DNA of 64,000 bases from Acidobacteriota bacterium (GCA_021789895.1 JAJYIU010000006.1:1-64000); one strand, 5' to 3'; positions 8,556 to 17,421 are shown, numbered from the stretch's first letter. Program-made: numbers and translations. The notes: generated by a model from the letters alone, not told the origin.

Positions 8556-10220
8556 TCACGCCGGCGAATGGAGCCGGGCGAGCAGTTCGTGGCGCATCAG
8601 GTCGAGAGGCGCGGGCTTGCCGGTCCAGAGCTGGAACTGGCGGGCGCCCTGGGCGAGCAGCATTTCATAACCGGGAATGGCGGCGGCGCCGGCGTCGCGG
8701 GCGAGGCCGAGCAATTGGGTTTCGAGCGGGTTATAAACGAGATCAAAAACGATCTTCGGTTTCAGCAGGGCCAATTCGGGGGCGGAAAGCGGGGATTGGT
8801 GAATCTGGGGCTTCTGGCCGACGGGAGTGGCGTTCAGGACGATATCCACGGTGAGGTTTTTCAATTCCGGGCGCTTGATGGCGTGGGCGTGAGACTGGCG
8901 GGCGAGCGCAAGCGCGCGGGCGGGGGTGCGGTTGAGCAGCCAGACGTTGGCGCCGCGGGCTTTGAGCCCGAAGACGGCGGCGCGGGCGGCGCCGCCGGCG
9001 CCAATCACCAGCACCCGGGCAGACTGCAGCGGCTGGCGCTGCTCGAGCGGGGCGAGAATGCCGGCCACGTCGGTGTTATAGCCGTAGAGCTTGCCATTGC
9101 TGCGGATGACGGTATTGATGGCGCCGACTTTGCGGGCCAGCGGGTCGAGCCCGTCCATGGCGTCGAGCAGCGCAGATTTGTGCGGCAGGGTAATGCTGAA
9201 ACCGCTGAGCGGCAGCTCCTGCGCGGCTTCGAGAATTTCCTCCGCCTTTTTGGCCGCCAGGGGAAGATAGAAGGCGTTGATGTTTTCATGCTGGAAGGCG
9301 GCGTTGAGCATGTGCGGCGAAAGCGAATGCGCAATAGGATAGCCGAGGACGCCGTAAACGCGGGTGGCGCGGTTGGTTTCATCCACGCGATAGAGCGAGC
9401 GGAGGGTGGCGAGATCGAGCTGTCCGGGGGCGGTGGCGTCGCCGGGCGAGAAGCCGGCAAAGGTAAAGGCGGCGCCGGCGCGCAGCGCCAGCAGACGGCT
9501 GGGCAATCCCCATTCCCCCATGGCCAGGGCCACGATCGGGAAAGCGTGGGCGTAGCGGCGGAGAAAGCGCTCGAGCACCAGATTGTCGCTGAAGCCGCGG
9601 GCGGTGAAGGCCAGCTTGTAGATCGCCGGCTCGAAGCGGCGCATACGCTCAAAAACCGGCTCGGGAGGACGGGTGCGCTCGTAATCGTGATGCGAGAGAA
9701 TCAGCCGCGCCTGGCGACGCAAGGCGTTCAAAGCGCGCGCTTCCGCGTGCTCGGCGGTTTCCAATTCGAGATCCACAAAACGGCAGCCGGCCTGCGCAGC
9801 TTTCAGCAGCAGCGCTATTTCGGCGGCGATGGAACCGCGGTACCGGCCGCCGAGGCTTTGCCGCCGGCAGGTGGCGATGCATAAAACTTCCGGCCAGGAT
9901 TGCAGAAACTGGCGAATACGGGGCAGGGCGGATTCGGGATGCTTTAGCGAGTCCAGCCTTAATTCCAGCAATAAATTTTCTCGCGCCACCTGTTCCGCCT
10001 TGGCCAGCAGTTCATTCGCACTCTCCGCCTGTAACGCCAGGCAGAGGCGGGGCAGGTTGGGCGGAAGAATGGAAGATAGCGAAACTTCAGCGCTCGCCTC
10101 CGCCACGGCGGAGACAGGAGCGTTCGCCGGCGCGCGGGAAACGCGCACCGGGTGGGAGTTGCGGGATACCCGCTTGCGCCCGCCAGATACTCCGGCTTTT
10201 GTAGTGGATAGGGTCGGCAT
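8556..10220 (-). CDS. aroDE: Bifunctional 3-dehydroquinate dehydratase (type I) / shikimate dehydrogenase
   Basis: A fused shikimate-pathway enzyme catalysing dehydration of 3-dehydroquinate and NADPH reduction of 3-dehydroshikimate. The N-terminal half is a type I dehydroquinase, with the catalytic His in ILSHHDYERT and the Schiff-base Lys in AIYKLAFTA. The C-terminal half is AroE: GYPIAHSLSPHMLNAAF (substrate site), LPHK (catalytic Lys), YNTDVAG, and GAGGAARA (NADP-binding loop). Such AroD-AroE fusions are known in plants and some bacteria. The start is uncertain: TTG 10262, ATG 10220 and GTG 10148 are all in frame and none has a clear ribosome binding site; the conserved domain begins only some 55 residues after ATG 10220. 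A good promoter lies at 10286-10315. UPF0182 follows after 66 bases. Confidence 0.9.
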   Translation of the reverse strand: MPTLSTTKAGVSGGRKRVSRNSHPVRVSRAPANAPVSAVAEASAEVSLSSILPPNLPRLCLALQAESANELLAKAEQVARENLLLELRLDSLKHPESALPRIRQFLQSWPEVLCIATCRRQSLGGRYRGSIAAEIALLLKAAQAGCRFVDLELETAEHAEARALNALRRQARLILSHHDYERTRPPEPVFERMRRFEPAIYKLAFTARGFSDNLVLERFLRRYAHAFPIVALAMGEWGLPSRLLALRAGAAFTFAGFSPGDATAPGQLDLATLRSLYRVDETNRATRVYGVLGYPIAHSLSPHMLNAAFQHENINAFYLPLAAKKAEEILEAAQELPLSGFSITLPHKSALLDAMDGLDPLARKVGAINTVIRSNGKLYGYNTDVAGILAPLEQRQPLQSARVLVIGAGGAARAAVFGLKARGANVWLLNRTPARALALARQSHAHAIKRPELKNLTVDIVLNATPVGQKPQIHQSPLSAPELALLKPKIVFDLVYNPLETQLLGLARDAGAAAIPGYEMLLAQGARQFQLWTGKPAPLDLMRHELLARLHSPA

Positions 10221-10285
10221 CCAGTATTTGGGGGTGTGTCCGCAGCAAATCCATCTGGCCAACGGACTTATAGAGTCCGCAAGGC

Positions 10286-10315
10286 ATCATAGCCGCAATG
10301 TCAGCGGGATGCCAA
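10286..10315 (-). promoter_or_regulatory. Putative sigma70-type promoter for aroDE
   Basis: On the minus strand TTGGCA (plus 10310-10315) and TATGAT (plus 10286-10291) are 18 bases apart, each 5/6 to consensus. Initiation is predicted near 10279, just upstream of the candidate aroDE starts. A GGACT/AGTCC inverted repeat (10264-10278) sits at the predicted start point. Confidence 0.55.
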
Positions 10316-10376
10316 ATATTTTCTTTTCCACGGCGCATTTATGCACCTTGAAGAGCAACTTTAGCTTTCAGCCCGG

Positions 10377-13300
10377 CTATTTTTGATGCGCAAGCGCATA
10401 GCTGGCCAGAGTTTGGGCGCTCGAAGGCATATGCCGAGTGTTGTATTTGAGGCGATAAGCCTGCACTTTCAAGGGGATAGGAACCCCAGGCGGGGTGGGA
10501 TAAGCGACGCCGCGCAAGGGCAGGGGGCCGACCCGGTTGGGGCGCGCGTCGAGGAAATCATCGCCCTTGGTATAGCCATAGGCAAAGAAGAAGAAAGTGC
10601 GTTTCCAGCCGGCGGGCAAGGGGGGCAGGGCGGCGGAAGAAAAGCGCAGGGCGATTTCGTCGCCACTCGACATGATGGCGTATTCGTTGTCCACGCGATC
10701 GAGCAGCGGGCGGACGTCGCCGTAACGGGTATAGTTGCCGGCGACCTGGCGATAGCCGATATTTTGGCGGATTTGGGCGTAGTCGTAGCGGGCCGGGTGA
10801 TAGGCGATCTGGCGCGGGTAGCCGAGATGGCGCAGCCGGGCGGAGGCGGCCCGCAGCCGGGTAATATGCATGCGGTCGCGCGGGGCATCGAGGCTGAGCT
10901 GTATGCGGTCCCAGTAGATGGCGAGGTTGGTGCGAATGCGCAACCGCACATGGCGCCGGCGCAGCCATTTCAAATAAGGGTTGAGGTTGACGACGATGGT
11001 GCGGGGCAGGCCGGCGGGCGCGCCGATCGAGGGAATGAGCGTGCGCCAATGCCCGCCGACAGACACGGCCAGCGAGGGCGCAAGATCGTGAATGCCGGCC
11101 AGGCGGGCGGTCCATTCCTGATCGGGAAAGTAATAATCGGTCCAGCCATGGAGCAGCAACTGGGCGCTGCGGGCGCCGCGCAGGTCGCCAAAGTCGAGGA
11201 TCAGCGAGTGCCTGCCGGCATAGCCGGGGTAGCGGGAGCGGGCGTAAATGGGGACATAGCGGCCGGCGCCCTGAAGATAGGGAAGCAGATTATGGCCGCG
11301 CTCGTCGCGGGCGGCGACCGGATTGCGGAGCCGACCGGTCTGCCACCAGCGGAAAGGCGCGGGACGTCCGGCAGGCTGATAGCGGCCGTTGCCGAAGACG
11401 TGGACGGCGGCGGGGTGATCCACGGCGAGCAGGCGGACTTTATCGAGGAAGATCACTTCTTCCATCTGGTCGGTGAAGCGGAAGGAATAATAGCCGCGGC
11501 GGGAGCGCAGCGGCGAAGTGATTTTGAAGTATTCGGCGGGGTCGGGGGTGTCAAAACGGCCGGGGCCGGCCCATTCGCCAATCACGCCGGGGCCGATGAT
11601 GTCATCAAGAAAACGGAAGCGGCTGCCGTCCCAGGCATAGAGCATCGGGCAGGAGCCGCCGGCGCGGTTCAATTCGGCGATGCGCGCGATGGGCGGGCTG
11701 GGGAACTCGTACTGATCCACGCCGGTCGGCCAAAGGATGCGGACGAAGTCGGGCCGGGTTTCGGCGCCGAGGCCAAAGAGCTGGGCAGCGGGGTTCTGGC
11801 CGAGATAGCCGGATCCGCCCTCCACCTCGATTTTCTGGTGCAGCGGGCCGGCGTAGGCGGTGATTTTACTGCCGAGCCCGAGGCGATTGTCTTTCACGCC
11901 GGCGCCGGCGACCAGGATGGAGCGATTGCGGGTGGCGCCGAGGTTGCGCAGGATCAGCGCCGGCCCGCCCGCCTGGGTGACGACCAGGGCGGGGGCGCCG
12001 TCGCCGAACAGATCGGCGGCGAGCAGGGTGCGGGCATGATGCAGCGGAATCGCGTCCAAGCCGGCGGCGCGGGAGACGTCGGCAAAAGCGCCGTTGCCGA
12101 GGTTGCGGTAGAGATAGACATGTTCGCCGCCGCGGCTTTTGCCGATGAAGGCGATGTCCATAAAGCCGTCATTGTCGAAATCGAGCGCGGTAGCGCCCCA
12201 TTCGGACTGAATGCGGGCGCTGCCGGCGGGCAGCGGGAGCGGGCGGAAGCGGTAGCCGAGGGCATTGCGCAGCAGCACGGGCGGGCCCGCGGGACGGGTG
12301 AAGAAGAGATCCATCCGGCGATCGTGATTGAAATCGAGCGCGATGACGCCGCGGGCGGAGGGGACGGGATCGCCGCTCCAGGGGCGGCGCGGCTGGAACC
12401 GGCCGGTGCGCAGGTTGGCGAAGATGGCAGGCGGGCCGTCGAGGCGCGTGAGCACGACGTCCACGGCGCGGTCGTTGTTGTAGTCGGTGCCGAGCAGGCC
12501 AGAGTAATCGCCCGGGGTTTGTCCGATATGGAAGGCGGCGGAAGCGAGGGAGAAGCGGCCGGTGGCGAGATTGCGAAAGACGCGCAGGCGTCCACGGCCG
12601 CTGACCAACAGATCGGCAAAGCCGTTGTGCATGAGATCAATGAAGGCGACGCCGAGATTGGGGCCGGGGGCGTTCAGGCCGATGCGCGCGGCGAGGTTGA
12701 CATAGCGCCCGGCGCGGTTGAGGTGGAAGAGCAGCAGGCGATGGGGCTCGGTGACGGCGATCGAGGGGCGACCTGAGTTATCGTAATCGCCGACGGCGCA
12801 GGCGAGCCCGTGCATGGGGCGATCGAAGCCGAGCCGGGTAGTGACGTTGGCGAAGTGCCCGCCGCCAAGATTGCGATAGTAAGCCGGCACGCCGTTGCCG
12901 TTGACGAAAAACAAGTCAGGGCGGCCGGGATGGCCTTCATCCACCACGCAGGCGCCGGAACCGGGAAAGCGCGAGGGATCGCGAACCGGATTGCGGAAGG
13001 CGATGCCGGCGGCGGCGGCGGCGTTGATGTAATGCACCGGAACGGGGCGGGGGCGGGCGCGTTCGGCGGCGGGGACGAGGCCGGAGGCGCGGGCGAGAAC
13101 GCCCTGCTTGCCATAGACGACGCCGACGGTCTGATTCAGCGGCGAGGCTTTGCGCAGCTGGAGGAAGCGGCGCATGTAGAGATTGGCCAGGCGCGGCTGA
13201 TTCATCTGGCGATAGACGGTGGACAGGCCGAAAAGGGCGGAGAGGTTGCGCGGGTTGTCGGCCAGGGTGCGGCGGTAATAAGTTGCGGCCGGCTGCAACT

Positions 13301-13745
13301 GCTGCAGGTGGAAGAGGCAGAAGGCGAGGAAGTAATTGGCGTCGGGATCGTGCGGCAGCAGTTGCAGCACGGCGCGGAAGCGGGCGGAGGCGGCGGTGAA
13401 GCGCCCGTGATTCATGCCCATCAGGCCGAGCACATACAAGGCGCGCGGCTCGCGGGGATGCCCGCGCAGGACGCCCCGCAGGATGGCGGCGGCGCGACCG
13501 TCTTTGCCGTCGGCGAACCAGCCGATGGCGAGATTCACCCGGGCTTCGGTCCAAGCGGGAGCGAGGCGCAGGGCGCGTTGGAAATCGGCGCGGGCGGCGG
13601 GGTACTCATTGCGGTTCATGTGCGCCAGGCCGAGATTATTGGCATGGATGGCGGCGCGGATGCCGCCCGCGGGCGCAGCCGCAGCCAGGGCCGGGGCGAG
13701 CAGAGCCATCAGCAAGCAGGGGCGCAAGCGGGACAAGACGAACAC
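10377..13745 (-). CDS. Exported TPR + VCBS/FG-GAP + ASPIC/UnbV-like protein
   Basis: A 1122-residue protein. GTG 13745 was chosen because GGAGGAG lies a few bases upstream and a signal peptide begins there (hydrophobic LLMALLAPALAAAAPA); the open frame continues upstream but over kdsD. Residues about 30-215 are tetratricopeptide repeats (NNLGLAHMNRNEYPAARADFQRAL and later copies). Residues about 245-595 hold FG-GAP/VCBS repeats with acidic Asx turns (DYDNSGRP, DYNNDRAVD, DFNHDRRMD, DFDNDGFMD) that may bind calcium. Residues about 605-690 match the ASPIC/UnbV domain (GLGSKI, LGAETRPDFVRILWPTG). A further 430 residues of beta-rich sequence are unassigned. Probably a periplasmic or surface interaction scaffold; no catalytic motif seen. 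The same modules occur as two separate genes at 34886-37653. Confidence 0.75.
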   Translation of the reverse strand: MFVLSRLRPCLLMALLAPALAAAAPAGGIRAAIHANNLGLAHMNRNEYPAARADFQRALRLAPAWTEARVNLAIGWFADGKDGRAAAILRGVLRGHPREPRALYVLGLMGMNHGRFTAASARFRAVLQLLPHDPDANYFLAFCLFHLQQLQPAATYYRRTLADNPRNLSALFGLSTVYRQMNQPRLANLYMRRFLQLRKASPLNQTVGVVYGKQGVLARASGLVPAAERARPRPVPVHYINAAAAAGIAFRNPVRDPSRFPGSGACVVDEGHPGRPDLFFVNGNGVPAYYRNLGGGHFANVTTRLGFDRPMHGLACAVGDYDNSGRPSIAVTEPHRLLLFHLNRAGRYVNLAARIGLNAPGPNLGVAFIDLMHNGFADLLVSGRGRLRVFRNLATGRFSLASAAFHIGQTPGDYSGLLGTDYNNDRAVDVVLTRLDGPPAIFANLRTGRFQPRRPWSGDPVPSARGVIALDFNHDRRMDLFFTRPAGPPVLLRNALGYRFRPLPLPAGSARIQSEWGATALDFDNDGFMDIAFIGKSRGGEHVYLYRNLGNGAFADVSRAAGLDAIPLHHARTLLAADLFGDGAPALVVTQAGGPALILRNLGATRNRSILVAGAGVKDNRLGLGSKITAYAGPLHQKIEVEGGSGYLGQNPAAQLFGLGAETRPDFVRILWPTGVDQYEFPSPPIARIAELNRAGGSCPMLYAWDGSRFRFLDDIIGPGVIGEWAGPGRFDTPDPAEYFKITSPLRSRRGYYSFRFTDQMEEVIFLDKVRLLAVDHPAAVHVFGNGRYQPAGRPAPFRWWQTGRLRNPVAARDERGHNLLPYLQGAGRYVPIYARSRYPGYAGRHSLILDFGDLRGARSAQLLLHGWTDYYFPDQEWTARLAGIHDLAPSLAVSVGGHWRTLIPSIGAPAGLPRTIVVNLNPYLKWLRRRHVRLRIRTNLAIYWDRIQLSLDAPRDRMHITRLRAASARLRHLGYPRQIAYHPARYDYAQIRQNIGYRQVAGNYTRYGDVRPLLDRVDNEYAIMSSGDEIALRFSSAALPPLPAGWKRTFFFFAYGYTKGDDFLDARPNRVGPLPLRGVAYPTPPGVPIPLKVQAYRLKYNTRHMPSSAQTLASYALAHQK

Positions 13746-13815
13746 GCGACTCCTCCGGCCGCCGCAGCGGCGGCGGTCAGGCTCGATTGTAATCCAGCTC
13801 ATCGGCAGGGTTTGG

Positions 13816-13857
13816 CGCGCCAGGGCGCATAAGGCTCGCGCCGGGGCGCATAAGGCT
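13816..13857. repeat. Exact 21-bp tandem duplication in the divergent kdsD promoter region
   Basis: Two adjacent 21-bp units, 13816-13836 and 13837-13857, differ only at A13822/G13843. Each contains CGCGCC then GGGCGCATAAGGCT. The repeat lies between the divergent starts at 13745 (-) and 13912 (+). A period of two helical turns would place two protein-binding sites on the same DNA face. Confidence 0.7.
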
Positions 13858-13911
13858 ATGGTTCGGCCGCAAAAAGCCGGGGATTTTCCGCTGCAGTTGG
13901 AGGGAACTTGT

Positions 13912-14955
13912 TTGCTACCATCGGGTTTGACCATGCCATCAAGCGCAAAAACGGCGGCCCAGCCGGACGCGGCGGCAAGCAGCGAGCGCCGGCAGCGAAT
14001 GCTGGCGATTGCCCGGCAGGTGCTGGAGATCGAAGCCGAAGCCGTCGCCGGGCTAGCCGAGCGCCTGGACGAGAGCTTCGCGCGGGCGGTGGAGCTGCTG
14101 CTGGCCTGCAGCGGGCGGGTGGTGGTCACCGGGCTGGGCAAAAGCGGCTTGATCGCGCGCAAGATCGCGGCAACGCTGAATTCAACCGGAACGCCGGCGC
14201 TGTATCTGCATCCCACCGAGGCGCTACACGGCGACCTGGGCATGCTGGTGCGGGGCGATCTGGTGATGGCCTTGTCGCAGGGCGGGGAAACGGAAGAAAT
14301 CCTGCGGCTGCTGGAGTGGATCAAGCGGCTGGATATCAAGCTAATCGCGCTGACCGGCGCGCCGTTGAGCACGCTGGGACGGAATGCGGACGTGGTGCTG
14401 GACGCCGGCGTGAAGCAGGAAGCGTGCACGCTGGGGCTGGCGCCGACGGCTTCCACCACGGCAGCACTGGCGCTGGGCGACGCACTGGCGGTTGCGGTGG
14501 CGGAAGCGAAAGGCTTCGCGGCGGAAGATTTTGCCAGCCTGCATCCCGGCGGGCGGCTGGGCAAGCGGCTCTCCACGGTGGCGCGTCTGATGCATACCGG
14601 AGGCGAGCTGCCGCAGGTCGAGGAAGAGACGCCTTTTCACGAATTGGTGTACGAGATGAGCCGCAAGGGTTTCGGCATCACCAGCGTGGTGGACGGCGAA
14701 GGGAGGCTGCGCGGGGTGATCTCCGATGGCGACCTGCGCCGGCTTTTCCACCGCCATGGCCCGGAAGCGGCGCGGCTGAAGGCGAAAGAGTGCATGACGG
14801 CGAATCCGGTGACGATCGCTCCCGAAGCGCTGGCCGGGGCGGCGCTCAGCCTGATGGAAAGCCACCGCATCACCTGCCTGCTGGTGACGGATGGAGGGAA
14901 AAAGCTACTGGGGCTGGTGCACCTGCACGACCTCTGGTCCACGGGGATGATGTGA
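13912..14955 (+). CDS. kdsD: Arabinose-5-phosphate isomerase (KpsF/GutQ/KdsD family)
   Basis: Interconverts ribulose-5-P and arabinose-5-P, the first step towards KDO for lipopolysaccharide. An N-terminal SIS sugar-isomerase domain (about residues 35-190) has VVTGLGKSGLIARKIAATL, TPALYLHPTEALHGDLGM and ALSQGGETEEI; ASLHPGGRLGKRL leads into two CBS domains (about 215-345). TTG 13912 was chosen because GGAGGG (13899-13904) is ideally spaced before it; ATG 13933 seven codons later is the alternative but has no such site. The stop overlaps the kdsC start, so the two form an operon. Length (347 residues) is slightly above the usual 320-330 because of a short N-terminal extension. Cytosolic. Confidence 0.92.
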   Translation: MLPSGLTMPSSAKTAAQPDAAASSERRQRMLAIARQVLEIEAEAVAGLAERLDESFARAVELLLACSGRVVVTGLGKSGLIARKIAATLNSTGTPALYLHPTEALHGDLGMLVRGDLVMALSQGGETEEILRLLEWIKRLDIKLIALTGAPLSTLGRNADVVLDAGVKQEACTLGLAPTASTTAALALGDALAVAVAEAKGFAAEDFASLHPGGRLGKRLSTVARLMHTGGELPQVEEETPFHELVYEMSRKGFGITSVVDGEGRLRGVISDGDLRRLFHRHGPEAARLKAKECMTANPVTIAPEALAGAALSLMESHRITCLLVTDGGKKLLGLVHLHDLWSTGMM

Positions 14956-15572
14956 TGCGGCGGGGAACATCGCTGCCGGCGCGGGCGCGGCGCATCAAGC
15001 TGCTGCTGTTCGACGTGGACGGCGTGCTGACCGACGGCGTGATCTGGTTTTATCCCATTGACGACCGCAACCCGCGCGCCGCGGCCGGCAGCGCGGAAGG
15101 CGTCAGCCTGGTCGAGATCAAGGGCTTCAGCGCGCACGACGGCATCGGCATGATGCTGGCGCGGCACGCCGGATTGAAAACCGGGGTGATTACGAAGCGG
15201 CGTTCAGCTTCGCTGGCGCTGCGGGCGCGCGACCTGCACATGAATTACATCTACCAGGCGATTGACGACAAGCTCGCGGCCCTGCGCGAGATCTTGGGCG
15301 CCGCCGGGGTGAAGCCGGAGGAGGCGGCCGCGATGGGCGACGACATCGTGGATTTGCCGATGATGCGGATCTGCGGGCTGGCGGTGGCGCCGGCCAATGC
15401 GCGTCCCGAAGTGAAACGCGCCGCCGATTGGGTCACCCCGAGCCGCGGCGGCGAGGGCGCCGCCCGCGATCTGGTGGAAATGATCCTGAAGGCGCAGGGG
15501 CGCTGGCGCGAGGTGAGCGAGGGGTATTTGCGTTCGCAAGCCGGCCGGCGCGGGCACGGCCGCGAACAGTAA
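14955..15572 (+). CDS. kdsC: KDO-8-phosphate phosphatase (KdsC, HAD superfamily)
   Basis: A 205-residue HAD phosphatase. Motif I is LLLFDVDGVLTDG (nucleophile and acid/base Asp pair), motif II/III are represented by ITKRRSAS and KLAALREIL, and motif IV is GDDIVDLPMM. This is the KdsC pattern; the enzyme releases phosphate from KDO-8-phosphate. ATG 14955 overlaps the kdsD TGA (TGATG). Compared with typical KdsC, an insertion of roughly 14 residues (PIDDRNPRAAAGSAEG) sits in the beta-hairpin flap that shapes the tetramer active site. kdsA and kdsB are not in this window. An intrinsic terminator follows at 15645-15676. Confidence 0.88.
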   Translation: MRRGTSLPARARRIKLLLFDVDGVLTDGVIWFYPIDDRNPRAAAGSAEGVSLVEIKGFSAHDGIGMMLARHAGLKTGVITKRRSASLALRARDLHMNYIYQAIDDKLAALREILGAAGVKPEEAAAMGDDIVDLPMMRICGLAVAPANARPEVKRAADWVTPSRGGEGAARDLVEMILKAQGRWREVSEGYLRSQAGRRGHGREQ

Positions 15573-15644
15573 GCGGCGGCTGAATCGAAACCACCGGCCG
15601 GAGCTTCTAATGAATTAACGCCGCAGCGCCCGGATTACGGGAAT

Positions 15645-15676
15645 GCGGGCCTTGTTCGGGCCTGCCCGCTTTTTTT
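15645..15676 (+). terminator. Intrinsic terminator after kdsD-kdsC
   Basis: GCGGGC (15645-15650) pairs with GCCCGC (15664-15669), followed by seven T residues (15670-15676). It separates the KDO genes from hrcA. TATACT (15676-15681), overlapping its T-run, is a possible -10 element for hrcA. Confidence 0.75.
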
Positions 15677-15718
15677 ATACTTGAGATGAGCGGACCGGCG
15701 ATCGCTCGTAGTGGACGA

Positions 15719-16789
15719 ATGCTGCCAATTCAAAACCAAAATGAGCTGTCCGCCCGCCAAAAGGCAGTGCTGGAAAGCCTGCTGATCCAGTATTTGCAGT
15801 CGGGCGAGGCAGTGGCTTCCGGCCGGCTGGCGGAACAAAACCGGCTGAGCTCCGCCACCATACGCAACGTGCTGTCGGGGCTGGAGGAAGAAGGCTGGCT
15901 TTACCAGCCGCATACCTCGGCCGGACGGCTGCCGACCCGGCTGGCGCTGCAATACTACGCCTGCCATATGGCGGCGCCGGCGCCGCTGCCGGAAAGCGCC
16001 GAAGAACTGCTGGAGCGCGAGCTGGACGCGGCGGAGAACTATCGCCAGCGCCTGAGCGCGGCCTGCCGCTTTCTGGCGGAATTTTCACGCCAGGCGGCCG
16101 TGGCGGCGCTCTCGCCGGCGCACGGCGAAGGCGTGCGCGAAATCCGCTTCCTGCGCCTGCACGACCGGCGCGTGCTTTCGGTGCTGGTTTCAACCCTGGA
16201 CGAAGTGCGCGAGCAGGTGGCCACCTTGCCCGAAGATTACACGCAGGATGAGCTGGACGCTGCCGGGCGCTATCTGATGCGGCATTTCACCGGCTGGAGC
16301 CTGGAGAAAATCCGGCAGGAACTGGCGCAGCGCGTGCGGGAAGATCGCGCCGCCTACGATCAACTGCTGAAACGGGTGCTGGTGCTGGTGCATTGCGGGC
16401 TGGCGGCGGCGCAAGGGCAGGAAGAAGTTTACCTGGAAGGCGCGTCGCGGCTGCTGAAGCTGCTGGAAGGGCATCCGCATCTGACCGAAATGCTCGAAGC
16501 CTTGACGCGGAAGGAAAAATTATTGGAGCTGGTGCAGGCGCTGCTGGCCGAAGGCGATACCGGCGAGCGGACCGGAGTGCGGGTGCAGGTGGGGCTGGAG
16601 CGGCAGCACTGGCCGGAACTGGCCCTGCTCTGGGCCCCTTATCAAATGCCCGATCACCGCCTGGGGGCGGTGGCCGTGCTTGGCTCTGCGCGCATGGAAT
16701 ACGGGCGCGTGCTGGGCGCGCTGGCGCGGGTGGGCGAGATGCTCGCGGGCGAGCCGGGCCTGCCGCCACAACTGATCATCGAGGAGTAA
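15719..16789 (+). CDS. hrcA: Heat-inducible transcription repressor HrcA
   Basis: A 356-residue protein with the HrcA plan: an N-terminal winged helix (ELSARQKAVLESLLIQYLQSG, then SSATIRNVLSGLEEEGWL and QPHTSAGRLPT) followed by the dimerisation/inserted domain. HrcA represses chaperone operons by binding CIRCE elements and is activated by GroEL. ATG 15719 gives the usual short lead before ELSARQ and fits a possible TATACT -10 at 15676; ATG 15686 is an in-frame alternative. No CIRCE (TTAGCACTC-N9-GAGTGCTAA) is visible upstream of hrcA, grpE, dnaJ or hsp20, so its targets may lie elsewhere. grpE follows after 4 bases. Confidence 0.9.
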   Translation: MLPIQNQNELSARQKAVLESLLIQYLQSGEAVASGRLAEQNRLSSATIRNVLSGLEEEGWLYQPHTSAGRLPTRLALQYYACHMAAPAPLPESAEELLERELDAAENYRQRLSAACRFLAEFSRQAAVAALSPAHGEGVREIRFLRLHDRRVLSVLVSTLDEVREQVATLPEDYTQDELDAAGRYLMRHFTGWSLEKIRQELAQRVREDRAAYDQLLKRVLVLVHCGLAAAQGQEEVYLEGASRLLKLLEGHPHLTEMLEALTRKEKLLELVQALLAEGDTGERTGVRVQVGLERQHWPELALLWAPYQMPDHRLGAVAVLGSARMEYGRVLGALARVGEMLAGEPGLPPQLIIEE

Positions 16790-16793
16790 GCGC

Positions 16794-17384
16794 ATGCCTG
16801 CCAAAACCGATTCCCCGAAGCCGGCCGCGCCGATCGAGCCGGAGCGGGAGTTGCCGGAAAACGGGGCCAACCCCGGGCCCGACACCGCAGCGGAGGCGGA
16901 GGCGGCCGCGGGCGAGCCCAAGAATGCCGAGCAGGACGAGATCCGCCGGCTGCTGGAAGAACGCGACCGGCTGAACGACCGGCTGCTGCGCTCCCTGGCC
17001 GATTTCGACAATTACCGCAAGCGGATGCAAAAGGAAGCCGGCGAACAGCGGGCGCTGGCGCTGGCGGAAGGGCTGCGGGCGCTGCTGCCGGTGCTGGACG
17101 GCTTTGAACGGGCGCTGGCGGCGGGCGGCAGCGCCGACGACCTGCGCCGCGGAGTGGAATTGATGGCGCGGCAATTTCAGGACAATACGCGCCGGCTCGG
17201 CCTGGAACCGATTGCCAGCCTGGGCCAGCCGTTCGATCCCCACTGGCATGAAGCCATCGAGGTGGTCGAGCGCGACGACGTGGCCGACAACACGGTGATC
17301 GAGGAGCTGCAGCGCGGCTATCGCCTGAACGGACGGCTGGTGCGGCCGGCGATGGTCAAGGTAGCGCGCAATGCGCGCTCGTAA
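16794..17384 (+). CDS. grpE: Nucleotide exchange factor GrpE
   Basis: A 196-residue DnaK nucleotide-exchange factor. An acidic, disordered N-terminus (about 1-45) precedes a long helix with LLRSLADFDNYRKRMQKE; the C-terminal beta domain has the signature from PFDPHWHEAIEVVE to VIEELQRGYRLNGRLVRPAMVKVA. The ATG follows GAGGAG at the end of hrcA at good spacing, so hrcA and grpE are co-transcribed. dnaK, the usual next gene, is not here; dnaJ is. Cytosolic. Confidence 0.95.
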   Translation: MPAKTDSPKPAAPIEPERELPENGANPGPDTAAEAEAAAGEPKNAEQDEIRRLLEERDRLNDRLLRSLADFDNYRKRMQKEAGEQRALALAEGLRALLPVLDGFERALAAGGSADDLRRGVELMARQFQDNTRRLGLEPIASLGQPFDPHWHEAIEVVERDDVADNTVIEELQRGYRLNGRLVRPAMVKVARNARS

Positions 17385-17421
17385 ATTCAAAAGCCTGGCG
17401 CAGGCCTGATTGCGGGAGAAT

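Noticed and set aside
10383-12776. A 797-codon open frame on + antisense to the TPR/VCBS gene
   Set aside because: It has no signal, domain or ribosome binding site, and its Gly/Ala/Glu-rich composition is that of antisense reading of GC-rich codons. The minus-strand gene shows clear TPR and VCBS repeats.
13746-14576. N-terminal extension of the TPR/VCBS gene on the minus strand
   Set aside because: It would run over kdsD on the other strand, is Ser/Ala/Arg-rich without domains, and GTG 13745 has a good ribosome binding site followed by a signal peptide.
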